Shown piece after piece: positions 33,651 to 45,244 of a DNA stretch of 64,000 nt (positions are counted from its first letter, which is position 1; every line of letters begins with the position of its first letter). This DNA comes from Coniferiporia sulphurascens (lineage: Eukaryota > Basidiomycota > Agaricomycetes > Hymenochaetales > Hymenochaetaceae), in NCBI GenBank assembly GCA_002794785.1, contig NBBA01000006.1, forward strand, positions 372,001 to 436,000, in the 5' to 3' direction. The notes under the pieces were generated by a model. The model did no database searches, was not told the origin of the DNA, and was given only the letters and a program-made list of their open reading frames with translations. A program made the translations under genes and the position numbers.

Positions 33651-36600
33651 ATGTCTCCAATTGTAAATTCCGATCCTTCACTCCCTGCAATGAAGATCCC
33701 AATTTCTATGATTGTTTATGACCAAATCGTCCCCACCAACGCACTCATTGACTCTGGCGCTGAAGGCCAATTCATCAATGCCAAATTCGTCATCAAGCAT
33801 CGCATACCAACACGAACACTTGCTCATCCCATTATGGTCCTAAATGCGGATGGATCCACCAACGAACATGGAACCATCACCAAATACACTTGGCAACTGG
33901 TTCGCATCAAAGGGAAATCACTCCCCTTAAAGTTACTTGTAACTTCTCTAGGCAAGGAAGACATCATCCTTGGCCTACCATGGTTAAAAAACCATAACCC
34001 AGTTATAAATTGGCAAAAAGGCACTCTCGCTATCGCAAAAGTCACCACAGCTACCTCACTGGCTCAAGAACTGGTTAAAGAAACAAAACCTGTAGAACAA
34101 ATGATTCCCTGTGAATACCACCAATACCTCAACATTTTTCGTAAAAAATCGGCAGAAAGATTTCCAATCTCGAGACCATATGACCACGCCATCGACCTCA
34201 AACCTGACTTCATACCACGCAACTGTAAAGTCTACCCATTGGCACCCAAAGAATTGACAGCACTCGATGGATTCCTAGACGAAAACTTATGCAAAGGTTA
34301 CATCCGTCCATCCAAGTCACCAATGGCCTCTCCTTTCTTCTTCGTCAGAAAGAAGGACACCAGCCTTCGAGGATGCCAAGATTATTGAGCACTTAATGAA
34401 GGAACCATTAAGAATGCGTACCCGCTACCCTTAATCAGTGACCTTATGGACAAACTTAAGGGAGCCAAATACTTTACGAAACTCGACCTCCGCTCTGGAT
34501 ACAATAATATTCAAATAAAAGATGGTGATCAATGGAAAGCCGCTTTTAAAACTCCTCGAGGACTATTCGAACCTACCGTCATGTTTTTCAGCTTATGCAA
34601 CTCACCCGCCACATTCCAAGCCTTCATGGATGATACCTTCCATTTTGTGATCCTTGAAGATGGGACCTTGATATACATGGATGACATACTTATCCTAGCC
34701 AACTCAATGGAAGTGTTAAGCTCAACGGTTATGCGGTGATCGATGTTGGGGCTTCCTGATCGTCGGAACTGATGGTACGGCAACAGGGCTTCCTAGATGT
34801 CGTAAGTCGAAGGATGATCGTCGTTGGGGCTTCCTGATCGGCGATGTGGACACGGTAGGCTTCTATAGCAAGTCGGGTTACGACGAAGCGACTATTGATC
34901 AAGTGGCACACAGTAGACTGGTGGTAGCAGATAATGGGCTTGTATGAACAAAGAGCACAAGCTTAGGGCTTGTGCTACTGAAGTTACATGCTTATATACT
35001 ACCCTATGTGTTTGTTACTGTAGCGACTTGGTTAGGTATGTTTACCAGCCTATGGAAGGTCATGGAAACGCAAGGAAAGCCTTGGTAATACAAGTACGGT
35101 GGTCAGTAAGCAAAGCACGTCATGATGGTGCAAGAAGGCATCATCATGGCGTCTTATGGTGTAGGGTGGAATGAGGATGAGTAAGGCAGAGAAATGGGGG
35201 AGTTGCGCTGACTGATGATGACGAAAGGGAAGTGAGTCAGCGCAGTAAAGGAAAGGTAAAGGAAAATTGTAACAGGAAGAACTTCACCAACACACCTGTC
35301 GAGTTCTAGACATTTGTGCCGTGAATGACCTATACTGCAAACCAGAGAAATGCCTATTTGGCGCACAACGAGTCGAATTTCTGGGCATGATCATTACCCC
35401 AGATAACATCCACATGGATCCAGTCAAACTTGCTGGAATCGCCGATTGGCCCACCCCACGCACCATCAAACAACTGCGAAGTTTTATGGGATTCTGTAAC
35501 TACTACAGATGGTTCATCCCTAGCTTTTCGGATATCGTGTATCCGCTCAATGAACTCACCCGTACCAACGAACAATGGAAATGGACACCAGAACGAGACC
35601 AAGCGTTTACAAAACTAAAAATGCTCTTCCTTGACAAACCGGCCCTACTCATACCCGACCCCACCAAACCATTTATACTCGAAACGGACGCATCTAAAGT
35701 AGCCTCAGGAGCCGTACTCTATCAGACAAACTCAAATGGCGATTTGCAACCATGTGGATACATCTCGGAAACATTTGGACCAGCTCAACAATGGTACGAG
35801 GTTTATGACAGAGAACTTCTAGGGATAATACGTGGGCTCGAGGCATGGCGCCACTATCTCCTCGGCAACCCGCATACAATCACGATCTGGTGTGATCATA
35901 AGAACCTATCATATTTCAGATCCGAACATCGTCTAACCCCGAGACAATCACGATGGAATCTATTCCTGTCCCAGTTCAACTGCATAATCACTCACCGCCC
36001 GGGAAAATCCATCCTGGGCGCTGATGCATTATCCAGACGCCCTGATCATGGCGAAGAACCACTAGAAGAACATATCATGCTACCAGAGACTCTGTTTATC
36101 GGAACAATCAATGTGGATCTCCAGAACCGCATTCGAGAAGCCCAAGAAGGGGACCCATTCGTGAAAACGATCCAGGATGCATGGGCCTTAAAAATCCCAT
36201 CCCCTTTTCGTTTCTCTCTTGATGACTGGACCATAGATTCGGGTCTTCTTCGATACCAGAAACGAGTATACATACCAGACAATGCGGAAATCAAACAGGA
36301 AATTCTACAAATGTTTCACGATCTTCCATCATTCGGCCACCCAGGAGTATTCAAAACCTCACAACTGGTGCGACAACACTATTGGTGGCCTGGACTAACG
36401 GTATTTGTCGGAAACTACGTCAAAGGATGCGCAGCATGTCAACAGATGAAAATCAACACACACCTGACCAAGCCGCCCATGCTCCCAATACCCGCGGACC
36501 CGTCAATGCTCCCATTCCAGTCGGTATCCATGGATTTTATCATGGACCTACCTGCTTCAAATGGATACGACTCCATCATGGTAGTCATAGACCACGATTC

Positions 36601-37564
36601 TTCCAAAGGAATAATTCTTATTCCCTGCCACAAAACCATTGATGCACTCGGGACAGTGAAGGGTTACCATGACCATGTCTATCAGTGTTTCGGACTCCCC
36701 AAACGCATTATCTCCGATAGAGGACCCCAATTTGCATCACAGGTCTTCCAGATGCTGTGCAAACACCTTGGAATTAAGTCGAAACTGTCAATGGCATACC
36801 ACCCTCAAACTGACGGACAAACTGAATGCGCCAACCAGGAAGTAGAAGCTTATTTGCGCATTTATTGTGGTACATCACCTCACTCCTGGGCTGACTCACT
36901 CACGGACCTGGAATTCTCACACAATATCCAGACCCATTCAGTTACCAAGACCTCGCCATTCACCATCATGCTAGGGTATAACCCTATACCCATCCCCTTG
37001 GTGATAGACAATACTGATCTCCTGTCTCTCTCACAGCGCCTGTGCCTTCTCTCATCAATCAGAAAAGAAGCGCTTGCCACCCATGATCTAGCACGCACCC
37101 ATATGGCACATTTTGGAGCACGAGGCTTCAAACCATTCAAATTGGGAGATAAAGTTTGGTTAGAAGCCACTAATTTGCATTTTCCCAACCGCTCCCACAA
37201 ATTATCACCTAAACGGGAGGGACCATTTCCCATAATTCAGGTACTATCACCCCTGAATTACCGCCTCAAATTACCCGAGGCATGGCGTATTCACCCCGTT
37301 TTCTATGCCTCGCTTCTTTTGGCGTATTCGGAGACCGACACACATGGACCTCCATTCAGTCAACCACCACCTGACCTGATAAAAGATCAGCAGGAATATG
37401 AAATTGAGGCAATTCTCTCACACAAGGGCGCTGGAAACAGATGGCGTTTCCTAGTCAAGTGGACTGGATACCCGTCTTCTGAAAACCAATGGCTCGCCGA
37501 AAAAGACCTTTCACATGCTTCAGATATCCTAGACACATATAAAAACCTCAAAAAAATCACCTAA
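33651..37564 (+). pseudogene. pol: Pol of the gypsy element, interrupted
   Basis: Protease (ALIDSGAEGQF), RT ([29 protein letters not shown]), RNase H (ILETDASKVASGAVL), integrase (zinc finger GHPGVF to CAACQQMK; catalytic region MDFIMDLP, ISDRGPQFAS, TECANQEVE) and a C-terminal chromodomain (EIEAILSHKGAGNRWRFLV, KWTGYPSSENQW). Two lesions: TGA at 34386-34388 in a position normally occupied by a charged residue, best explained by CGA to TGA, and a 561-bp solo LTR at 34714-35274 between the YMDD motif and the thumb. After the LTR the frame is intact to the TAA at 37562. Confidence 0.92.
34714..35274 (-). mobile_element. Solo LTR nested in pol, inverted
   Basis: 561 bp, reverse orientation of the family LTR (TGTTAAGCTCAAC to AAAATTGTAACA). 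Flanked by a perfect GGAAG duplication (34709-34713 and 35275-35279). Discounting LTR and one duplication leaves the RT frame uninterrupted across the junction, so the insertion came after the host element was in place. Confidence 0.94.
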
Positions 37565-37593
37565 CTTCCCACATCCGCCTTCATCCTCCTCAT

Positions 37594-39097
37594 ATGCCAA
37601 CTGCCTACATCACCACCAACAACCACCTCTGGTACCTCGCCATCGCCATACCTGGAGGATTGTTCATCTTTGTCTGTGCACTCACCACCACCATCTGCAC
37701 TCACACCCATCATACCCCACACATATGCTACCCCACCATTGCCAATCGCCAACCCCTCTCCCCAATGATCCCCATTCAAAACCCACCGGTCAAAATCCAT
37801 CACCAGGAATACCAACCTCGCAGATCTGTCCCCACTCGCCAGGACATCATCGAACAACTCTGATGCACTTTCCCGGAAGACTTCATCCAACCCTCGGACC
37901 TCACTGAAATTGAGTTCGAAATCGAAGGCCTAGAAAACCAGTTAAGTCGCACAGACCCACCTTCTGTCGACCTACTCCTTCACCTCGCCAATTTACACAA
38001 CCAAGCAACCCTCTTCCATGAACTCGCAATCGCAGCCCAGGAACAGCAGGACCAACGTGGAGTACCACCACCGTCACCACCTAGCAACCTGTCGCCGGTA
38101 CCCAGTCCACGACCAGAACCAACAAACCGCACCCCTCCTCCCGCGTACCATCCTCCAGCACATACTCGCAGCCCCGGACCTGGATATGGACGTCAATCGC
38201 ATCCTTTCCACCCACCCCAGGTCGCACCAGATCAACAGGATGCGCCAGTGACTACGGACCCTGGAGGACATGCAACGCCTAGCATGGCACGCACAGGAGA
38301 TAACGGAAATGCTGGACTCGTGGCTAAGTAATCTGGTTGATGATCTCTGACTCCTACGCAACACGGACTACGAGGCTCTTGAAGAAGAGGGTATTCATAT
38401 GGTACTCATTCCTCTTCATCCTCAGGCGCATCTCTACCGTCCTACACCAGATCCGCCACTCGTCCCAACTGTACCATCTTCACCCATGGTCACTCGTTGC
38501 AACTCCGCAACACAAACCGAGCCACTTCCGGTTCAAGCCCTACCTCCATCTCAGTCATCGTCCTCGTCATCCTCACGCACGCACTGCTCCGCATGTATGT
38601 CACCCGCACACCTCACCACATACTGCGTGCAGTACACCTGCCCATGGTGCAAGAGGGCCGCTCCCCGTCATCCTCCTGGCGAGTGTCTGCAGCACGGACA
38701 GGAACAGACACCCACTCTGGACGAAAACAGACCACCATCACCCACGGCAGCAAACGCACCAAACGGTAGACGAACGGTACGTCTCTCAGATCTAGGTGCC
38801 TGCATACTCCTTCAGTCCTACATGGATGACATCGCAGCCGGCATTGATATCGACGACATCGATATGGGGTCTAACAACGACGAGCACTCCAACTGGGGAT
38901 GTTTAGTCCGCAATGACAGAAAACTAGTGTGTGTCCGCAACAACCCTAAACTACTACTCCTGGGTATGACCTTAAAAGGCCCACTAGTGTGTTTTCTTTT
39001 TTTATTTTTATGCCCATTTCCCTGCTTGTTATTGTCCTTGTTGGCAGCTTGCCTTTTCCTCATCGTTTATTGGCCTTTATCTGGCCCTATAGGCTAA
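37594..39097 (+). pseudogene. Extra ORF after integrase, decayed (membrane segment plus two CCHC knuckles)
   Basis: An ATG 30 nt after the pol stop opens a frame with an N-terminal hydrophobic segment (LWYLAIAIPGGLFIFVCAL, residues about 12-30), an acidic helical part (EIEFEIEGLENQL) and a Pro-rich linker. The frame is broken by TGA at 37861, by a shift near 38235-38260 and by TGA at 38348. The last part, from 38399, has two zinc-knuckle-like motifs: CSACMSPAHLTTYC (C-X2-C-X4-H-X4-C) and CPWCKRAAPRHPPGEC. A hydrophobic tail beyond 38960 may be noncoding. I know no standard chromovirus gene at this place with these parts. The single-protein reading is inference. Confidence 0.6.
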
Positions 39098-39361
39098 TAT
39101 GACTCGCAATCCGGGTTAGGGATTCTTTTTGCATCTTTTTTCCACTTTTTCACTGTCTTCAGACATCATACCATTAATATTGGTGAAAGACCTGGATTAG
39201 GTACCAAAGAGCGTGGTAACAAACTCTGCGGTGAACCTAGCATTACACTTAAAGACCTGCTAGGCCAGCATCTTGATACACTTGGATTTTGTTTTAAATT
39301 TTTTTTTCAGACTTGTCTCTATATTTTTTTATTGTTGACAATTCGGTGACTTGTCGATCCT

Positions 39362-39374
39362 AAATGGGAGGCAA
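39362..39374 (+). other. Polypurine tract of the gypsy element
   Basis: AAATGGGAGGCAA lies directly before the 3' LTR, the required place for plus-strand priming. It is short and has one T and one C. Confidence 0.6.
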
Positions 39375-39934
39375 TGTTACAATTTTCCTTTACTTTCCCC
39401 TTACTGCGCTGACTCACTTCCTCTTTGTCATCATCAGTCAGTGCAACCCCCCCATTTCTCTACCTTACTCATTTTTATTCACCTCGCGCCATAAGACGCC
39501 ATGATGACACCTCATTGCACCATCATGATGTGCTTTGCTTACTGATCACTGTACTTGTATTACCAAGGCCTTCCTTGAGTTTCCATGACCTTCCATAGTC
39601 TGGTAAAACACACCCAACCAAGTTGCTACAGTAGCAAACACATAGAGTAGCATATAAGCATGTAACTTCCGTAGCACAAGCCCTAAGCTTGTGCTCTTTG
39701 TTCATACAAGCCCATTATCTGCTACCACCAGTCTACTGTGCGCCTACTTGGCCATTAGTCGCTTTGTTGTAACCCGACTCCGTTAAGAAGCATACCATAT
39801 CACATCGTCAATCAGGAAGCCCCACTGACAATCACCTTCGACTTATGACATCTAGGAAGCCCTGTTGCCGTACTACTAGCCCTGACAATCAGGAAGCCCT
39901 GACGTCGATCCTCGCGTAACTGTTGAGCTTAACA
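39375..39934 (+). repeat. 3' LTR of the gypsy element
   Basis: 560 bp, same length as the 5' LTR with no indels. All differences I counted are transitions. Confidence 0.93.
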
Positions 39935-39980
39935 GAAGGGGGTGATCGAATCTTGTCCTACAGTGATATAGTCCAGGCAG

Positions 39981-40542
39981 TGTTAAGCTCAACAGTTACA
40001 CAATGATCAATGTTGGGGCTTCCTGATCGTTGAGGCTGGTAGTACGGCAATGGGGCTTCCTAGATGTCGTAAGTCGAGGGTGATTGTCAATGGGGCTTCC
40101 TGATCAATGGAGTGGACGTGGTAGGCTTCTTAGAGGAGTCGGGTTATGACAAAGTGCCAGATGATGAGGTAGAGCACACAGAGGGCACTGAGGCACATAT
40201 AATGGGCTTGTATGAACAAAGAGCACAAGCTTAGGACTTGTGCTACTGACGTTACATGCTTATATGCTACTCTATGTGTTTGCTACTGTAGGGTTGTGTA
40301 TAAGGTTGTTTACATGGCTATGGAAGGTCATGGAAACCCAAGGAATGCCTTGGTAATACAAGTGAAGGTATCAGTAAGCAAAGCATGTCATGATGGTGCA
40401 ATATGGCATCATCATGGCATCTTATGGTGTAAGGCAAATAAGGAATGATTAATAGAGAGAAATGGGGGAGTTGTGCTGACTGATGATGATGAAGTGGAAA
40501 TGAGTCAGCGCAATAAGGGAAAAGTAAAGGAAAATTGTAACA
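39981..40542 (-). mobile_element. Solo LTR of the gypsy family, inverted
   Basis: 562 bp from TGTTAAGCTCAAC to AAAATTGTAACA. The flanks are GGCAG (left) and GGTGG (right), which do not match, unlike the other three insertions. Either the duplication has mutated or the LTR is a product of recombination between two insertions. Confidence 0.85.
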
Positions 40543-42222
40543 GGTGGAGGGTTTCGTGCTAATGCCTGTCTGCGCTATTATGATTGGAGGGCAGCATGAG
40601 TGGGGGCCTGAGGAGGGGCCAAGTCGAGCATGGGTGCTGGGGCACCCAATTGGGGAAGTCCAGGGGAAACCAGATGTCACAAAGCACCATTGTGGTGGGC
40701 AGGTTATTGTCAGAGATCCTATCAGTAAGAAAAGTAGGCTTGCTGGGTTATCAGGGGATGCTGGTCAAGAGGGGGGGGTGTTCGGCTGCACACTAGTCCC
40801 AGACCCATTATAGGCCCTTTGCCCAAGATGTGGTCCATTGTACCAAAGATCCCATGAGGGGTTGTCCAACACCCACCCCACATGATGTGGTGGCAGTCAG
40901 TACACTTGGTGTGAAGATTTGATCCACTCACACACTGAGTGCCCCTCCCCTCTCGGGGGGGCTGCGCCATGGGTGGCAAGGGGGGCCAAAGGGCCTCCTC
41001 ACTGTGACAGCCCACAGCAGGCGTTAACATTGTAGCCTCCCAGGGGAACCCCAGGTATGGTTGGGGTAGTGCCTGCAAACCACTCAGGCCCCCTTCCTTA
41101 GATGGATACCCCCCTCACAGCACCAAAACCCAAAGGGAGATGGTGGTGGTAAGAGATCAAGAAGGGATGATTCCTTATGTGGTTCATGAGGATTGAATTC
41201 TTTGGGATTAATTTTATTATTCTTTCAATGGTGATGAAAAAAACCTTCATCCCTTCTTGTTCTCTTACCACCACCATCTCCTTCGTTTTAGGAGGGGCTC
41301 TGGGGGGGTTCGTGGTTCACCCCTACTATCTGGCCCATCTGAGGGTTGGCTCTGGTGGGGAGGGGGGGCTCTCCGTCTGTGTGTGAGTTCTCGGCTCTAG
41401 CATGCCAGCGGGTTAGCCAATGGCACGAGAGAGGCGCACTAGCCTGCCCGTCGGTGAGGACACGACGTTAACGTCCTCAGGGGAGAGGTGGTCCGGAGGA
41501 CATCATCCTCGTCCCCAGGGGGTCGGCTTGATCCGAGCAATCCCCTTCGGGGGACCCCACTGTCCCTGGCACTGACAGTGAAAACTGCCACCCCAAATCC
41601 CAGAAGGGTTCTAATGACGGCATTTTGCCTAGGAATAGGGGTCTCATAACACGTGTTGTAGCGGTGAGAACCAGCCGACTCGATGCCCCTGACCCGACGC
41701 TGTGGAAGGGTGGCTAGAGACAGGTCAGCACGGGCCTTTGGATCATCCTGTGGGAGCGTCCTTAGGTGGTTAGTATGGGAAACTCCTTGGTCTTCCCGAT
41801 GATAGGGGGCTGGGGTCACCTGTGCGACATGGTAATCCCCATATGCTGCGGATCCAGAAGTGGGGCGACTAAGTCTAACCACATATTCTCTGGGGTTAAA
41901 CCCGGGGTCTGAAGCGCATGTGGGGAATCAGGAAACTCAAGTAGCGGCTAGGGTGTCAGTCCTCATGGCCTTCTGGGCATAGTGGCTTCTCCGTCGTGAA
42001 AGGGCGAGCCGGGGCGGTGGGGGGCAGTTCCCTTCACCGGCCGCAGAGTACTAAATCTGCCATGGGTATGCGTGGGGGTAATTCCCACTGCATTGCTTAA
42101 GTTGATTCCTTGACACGCAGACACGCCCCAGGGCAACCTGGGGGACAGCGGGAGGGGTGTGGGAACCCCATATCCCGAGGAAGGTGTAGTCGTTTGGTGG
42201 GCCTCGCAAGAGAACCCTTTAG
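40543..42222. other. GC-rich transposon-like DNA, unidentified
   Basis: Unlike the host genes in composition (runs of G and C). No frame gives a recognised domain. It may be the 5' untranslated part and decayed N-terminus of the LINE that follows, but I see no ORF1 or endonuclease motifs. It contains the inverted repeat at 41136-41281. Confidence 0.45.
41136..41281. repeat. 35-bp inverted repeat with 76-bp loop
   Basis: The left arm 41136-41170 (starts GGAGATGGTGGTGG) and right arm 41247-41281 pair at 34 of 35 positions. The loop is AT-rich against GC-rich surroundings. Could be a tiny foldback element or the ends of a small insertion. Confidence 0.7.
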
Positions 42223-45200
42223 TCAGGCGCTTGGGCTGACTCGTTTACCACCTCCGTCAAGCCGGACAAAATCTGGCCAATGGCGAAGTGGGCGATGGGT
42301 ACATGCCGTGCTCCCATCCCTTCCCTGGTTACGGGACAGTCCACCGCGAACTCACCTGCGGAGAAGGCCTCTGCCTTCCGGTCCAAGTACTTCGGTACCC
42401 AACCGTCCGCCACCTGCCCCCCGACCTACACTTTTGTCGGCGCCCGCCCTATGCGTGATCACCCCATCCTCATGGAGGAACTTGATCACGCTCTCAATCT
42501 CACTTCGAACTCAAGTGCCCCGGGCATTACAGGCATCGGCTACCAGGCCCTCAAAAGCCTGCATGCCGCCCACAATGTTCCACTTCTCGCGCTTTATAAC
42601 AAGTGCCTGAATGCTGGACACCACCCCCGTCCTTGGAAAGACGCTAAGGTGGTGATGCTCCGGAAGCTCAATAAGAAAGACCCTACGGCACTCAATGCCT
42701 ACTGCCCTATCACCCTTGAAGAAACTATGGGCAAATTACTCAAGAAGATTATTTCCAACTGCATCCAGTTCATTGCCAACGAACTTGGAGTGCTCCCCCC
42801 TTCCCAATTCGGTACCCGCCAAAAATCGGGCGTTTTGGATGCCACCTCGGACCTCGTCAACGAAATCGAATCGGCCTGGGCTAAGCACCATGTCACCACA
42901 GCTCTCGCCGTGGATGTGGCTGGTTTCTTCCCCTCCGTTCAGCACCCCCATTTGCTTGCCGTCCTCTCTGAGCTAGGGTTTCCCCCTCTCCTTATTTCAT
43001 GGGTCTTGTCCTTTGTTTCAGATCGCCGCATCGCTTTGTCTTTTGACGGGTTTACCGACACTCTGACCCCCATACCTAATATGGGCGTTCCCCAAGGCTC
43101 TCCCATCTCACCTATCTTGTCTGCACTCTTTGCAACCAGCCTTCTCACCTCCCTTCAGACCTCTGACCCTCTCGTGTTCGTTCACGCCTATGTGGACGAC
43201 CACCTCCTCACCACCTCCTCAAGTTCAATTGCGACTAACGTTGCTCGCCTCGAGCAGGCCTACATCTCCTTCTCCGCCGCATGCCGCGCCCTCGGACTTT
43301 CCCTGGATGACGATAAATCAGAACTCATTCATTGGACCCGGAGGCACGCTCTCCGCAAAGACTCCCTCATACACCCTATTCATCTGCCGCGACAGGGCCT
43401 TACACCCCTTCGAATCGTTCCCTCCCGGCCACTTCGCTGGTTGGGTATCTTTTTCGACGCGCAATTGCTGTTTACGGTACACGTCCAACGCATGTGCTTT
43501 AAAGCCATGTCATCTCTTCGTGCCCTAGAACTTCTGGGCAACATGCTACGCGGTCTTGACCCGCTCCACCTCCGACATCTCTACATTGGGTGCATACTGC
43601 CAGTTCTATTATGGGGATCCCCCCTCTGGTTCACGGGCATACGACAAAAAGGCAAATGTGATAAAATGACTTTAGTGCAATCCGCGGCGTGCCGCCGTAT
43701 CCTTGGATCATGGCGCACGTCCCCCCGCGGCCCTTCTGAGGTCCTCGCCTCCATACTGCCCATTCCCCTCCGCCTAGAACGTACCAAATCTCGTGCTGCC
43801 ATTCGGTATCTTACCACCACGCACACCCTTGTTCCAATACACACTACGCGTAAAGGCTCCATCACTACTTCGTTCGTTAACCGAGTTCCCCCTGGTTGCG
43901 AATGAGTTCCTCGATACACTCGCCCCCCGTGGATTGCCTTACCAGCCCTGCGCCATGTAAGCATCGACCGGGCGATTGACCATTCCCAAGAAGCTCGGGA
44001 TGCACTAATTCAGTCACACCACGGTCTCATCGACTGGCTGAAGGACGTCCCTTCCCGCCTTCTTATCTACACTGATGGGTCCCGTAAAGGCTCGTCCCCA
44101 TCCTCATACTCCGGCGGTGCCGCCAGGGTTTGGTTCTATCGCGGGGAGACCGTCCTCACCCGCGAAACATATCTTGGTTCCTCTGTCCATGCTACGGATT
44201 GTGAACTCGCCGCCCTCGCCGATGCCGCTTGGCTACTGGCCTACTCTTTCGATTTACACCCGTCCGTCACACAGGTGGAAATCTACACGGACTGCGAGGT
44301 TGCCCTTACACTCCTCGCCGATCCTCGTCCGGCCCCAGGTGTTAACGTCGCCCTCTTCATTCGGAAGTGCCTTAAGATCGCTACTAAGCGGTTTCCCAGC
44401 ATATTTTTTCACTTACACTGGGTTCCGGGCCACTCCGATGTGGAAGGCAATGAATTCGCTGACGTCCTCGCCTCCGGCATTGCGGACAACCCTCCTCCGG
44501 GCACTACTCAGTTCCCGCCCACCATCCGCTTCCTTTGCGAAGCTGCCTCCTCTACGGTGCTTTCACAATGGAAAACCAACTGGGCTTCTGCCTGTCGTAA
44601 ATTCCACGGGACTTCGGAGGCCTATTCTATGGGCTCTACCCTAACTCCCTCTACCAAGCCGTCTGCCCTTATGCAGAACCTCACTATCGGCCGCCACACA
44701 AAGTGCAAAGTTTTCCGGACACTCCTTGGTCACGCTGGTTTTGGCGCGTACTTTGGACGCATTCCGGGACGCGACCCTTTCTGTCCCTTCTGCCACGTCA
44801 TGGAGACACGAGCTCACCTCTTACTCTCCTGCCCTAACACCCTTCCCGCCCGACAAGCGGTGTGGAAAACCCCCCTTCTGTCCACAGAAGCCCAATGGTT
44901 CTCCAAAGACGGCCTCCCAATTCTGGCCTCATTCCTCGACTCTCACCCCGCTTTCGAAGCGGAACCCATCCTCGTCTTTGACCCGGGCGGCCCCACAGTG
45001 GTTCATGTTTCCAACTCAGGTTTTGCCATAGGCAACTAGTCCAAACACTCCACCCCTTCTTTTTTCACTGGCTCATACCCAGCTCCCATCTCTGCTTAGG
45101 GCACCCCGCCACTATTATTCCGTCTATAACAACTACCATCTCACCCAATACAGGGGCCTAAAGGCCCCTGGAGTGTATTTTGTACTAGATAGTCATGACG

Positions 45201-45244
45201 CGCTATAGAAATGCATTTAAAAAAAAAAAAAAAATGAAAAAAAA
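42223..45244 (+). mobile_element. Tad-like LINE, 5'-degenerate, with poly(A) end
   Basis: Non-LTR element recognised by its RT and RNase H frame, a 3' untranslated tail of about 180 bp and a terminal A-run (45219-45234, then a second A-run to 45244). RNase H after RT is typical of the fungal Tad group. The endonuclease domain expected before RT is not found. The 5' boundary is uncertain. Confidence 0.8.
42280..45039 (+). pseudogene. LINE ORF2: reverse transcriptase and RNase H, one internal stop
   Basis: RT palm motifs are intact: GVPQGSPISPILSALF and HAYVDDHLLT. Fingers include PWKDAKVVMLRKLNKKDP. The RNase H part has IYTDGSRKG, ATDCELAALADA, IYTDCEVAL and HWVPGHSDVEGNEFAD. The end has a CCHC-type motif, CPFCHVMETRAHLLLSC. 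The frame is continuous from 42223 to 45037 apart from one TGA at 43903-43905 between RT and RNase H. Upstream of 42223 the frame has TAG stops, so the N-terminus is decayed. The element is probably dead but recent enough to be mostly open. Confidence 0.88.

Larger units (their letters stand above)
31740..39934 (+). mobile_element. Full-length chromodomain Ty3/gypsy retrotransposon
   Basis: 8195 bp with two 560-bp LTRs and a perfect 5-bp target duplication GAAGG (31735-31739 and 39935-39939). Order is gag, protease, RT, RNase H, integrase, chromodomain, then an extra ORF: a chromovirus with additional 3' coding. It is defective: a TGA in the protease/RT reading frame at 34386, a second solo LTR inside RT, and breaks in the last ORF. 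LTR divergence is about 24 of 560 positions by manual alignment. This is a fungal genomic element, not an exogenous virus. Confidence 0.95.

Noticed and set aside
31140..40542. CRISPR-like array suggested by repeated AGGAAGCCC words
   Set aside because: The words are internal repeats of the LTRs; spacing and context are those of retrotransposon LTRs in a eukaryote.
41439..41882. Minus-strand open frame of 147 codons in GC-rich DNA
   Set aside because: Arg/Pro/Ser-rich as expected from GC-rich noncoding DNA; no motif and no neighbours in phase.
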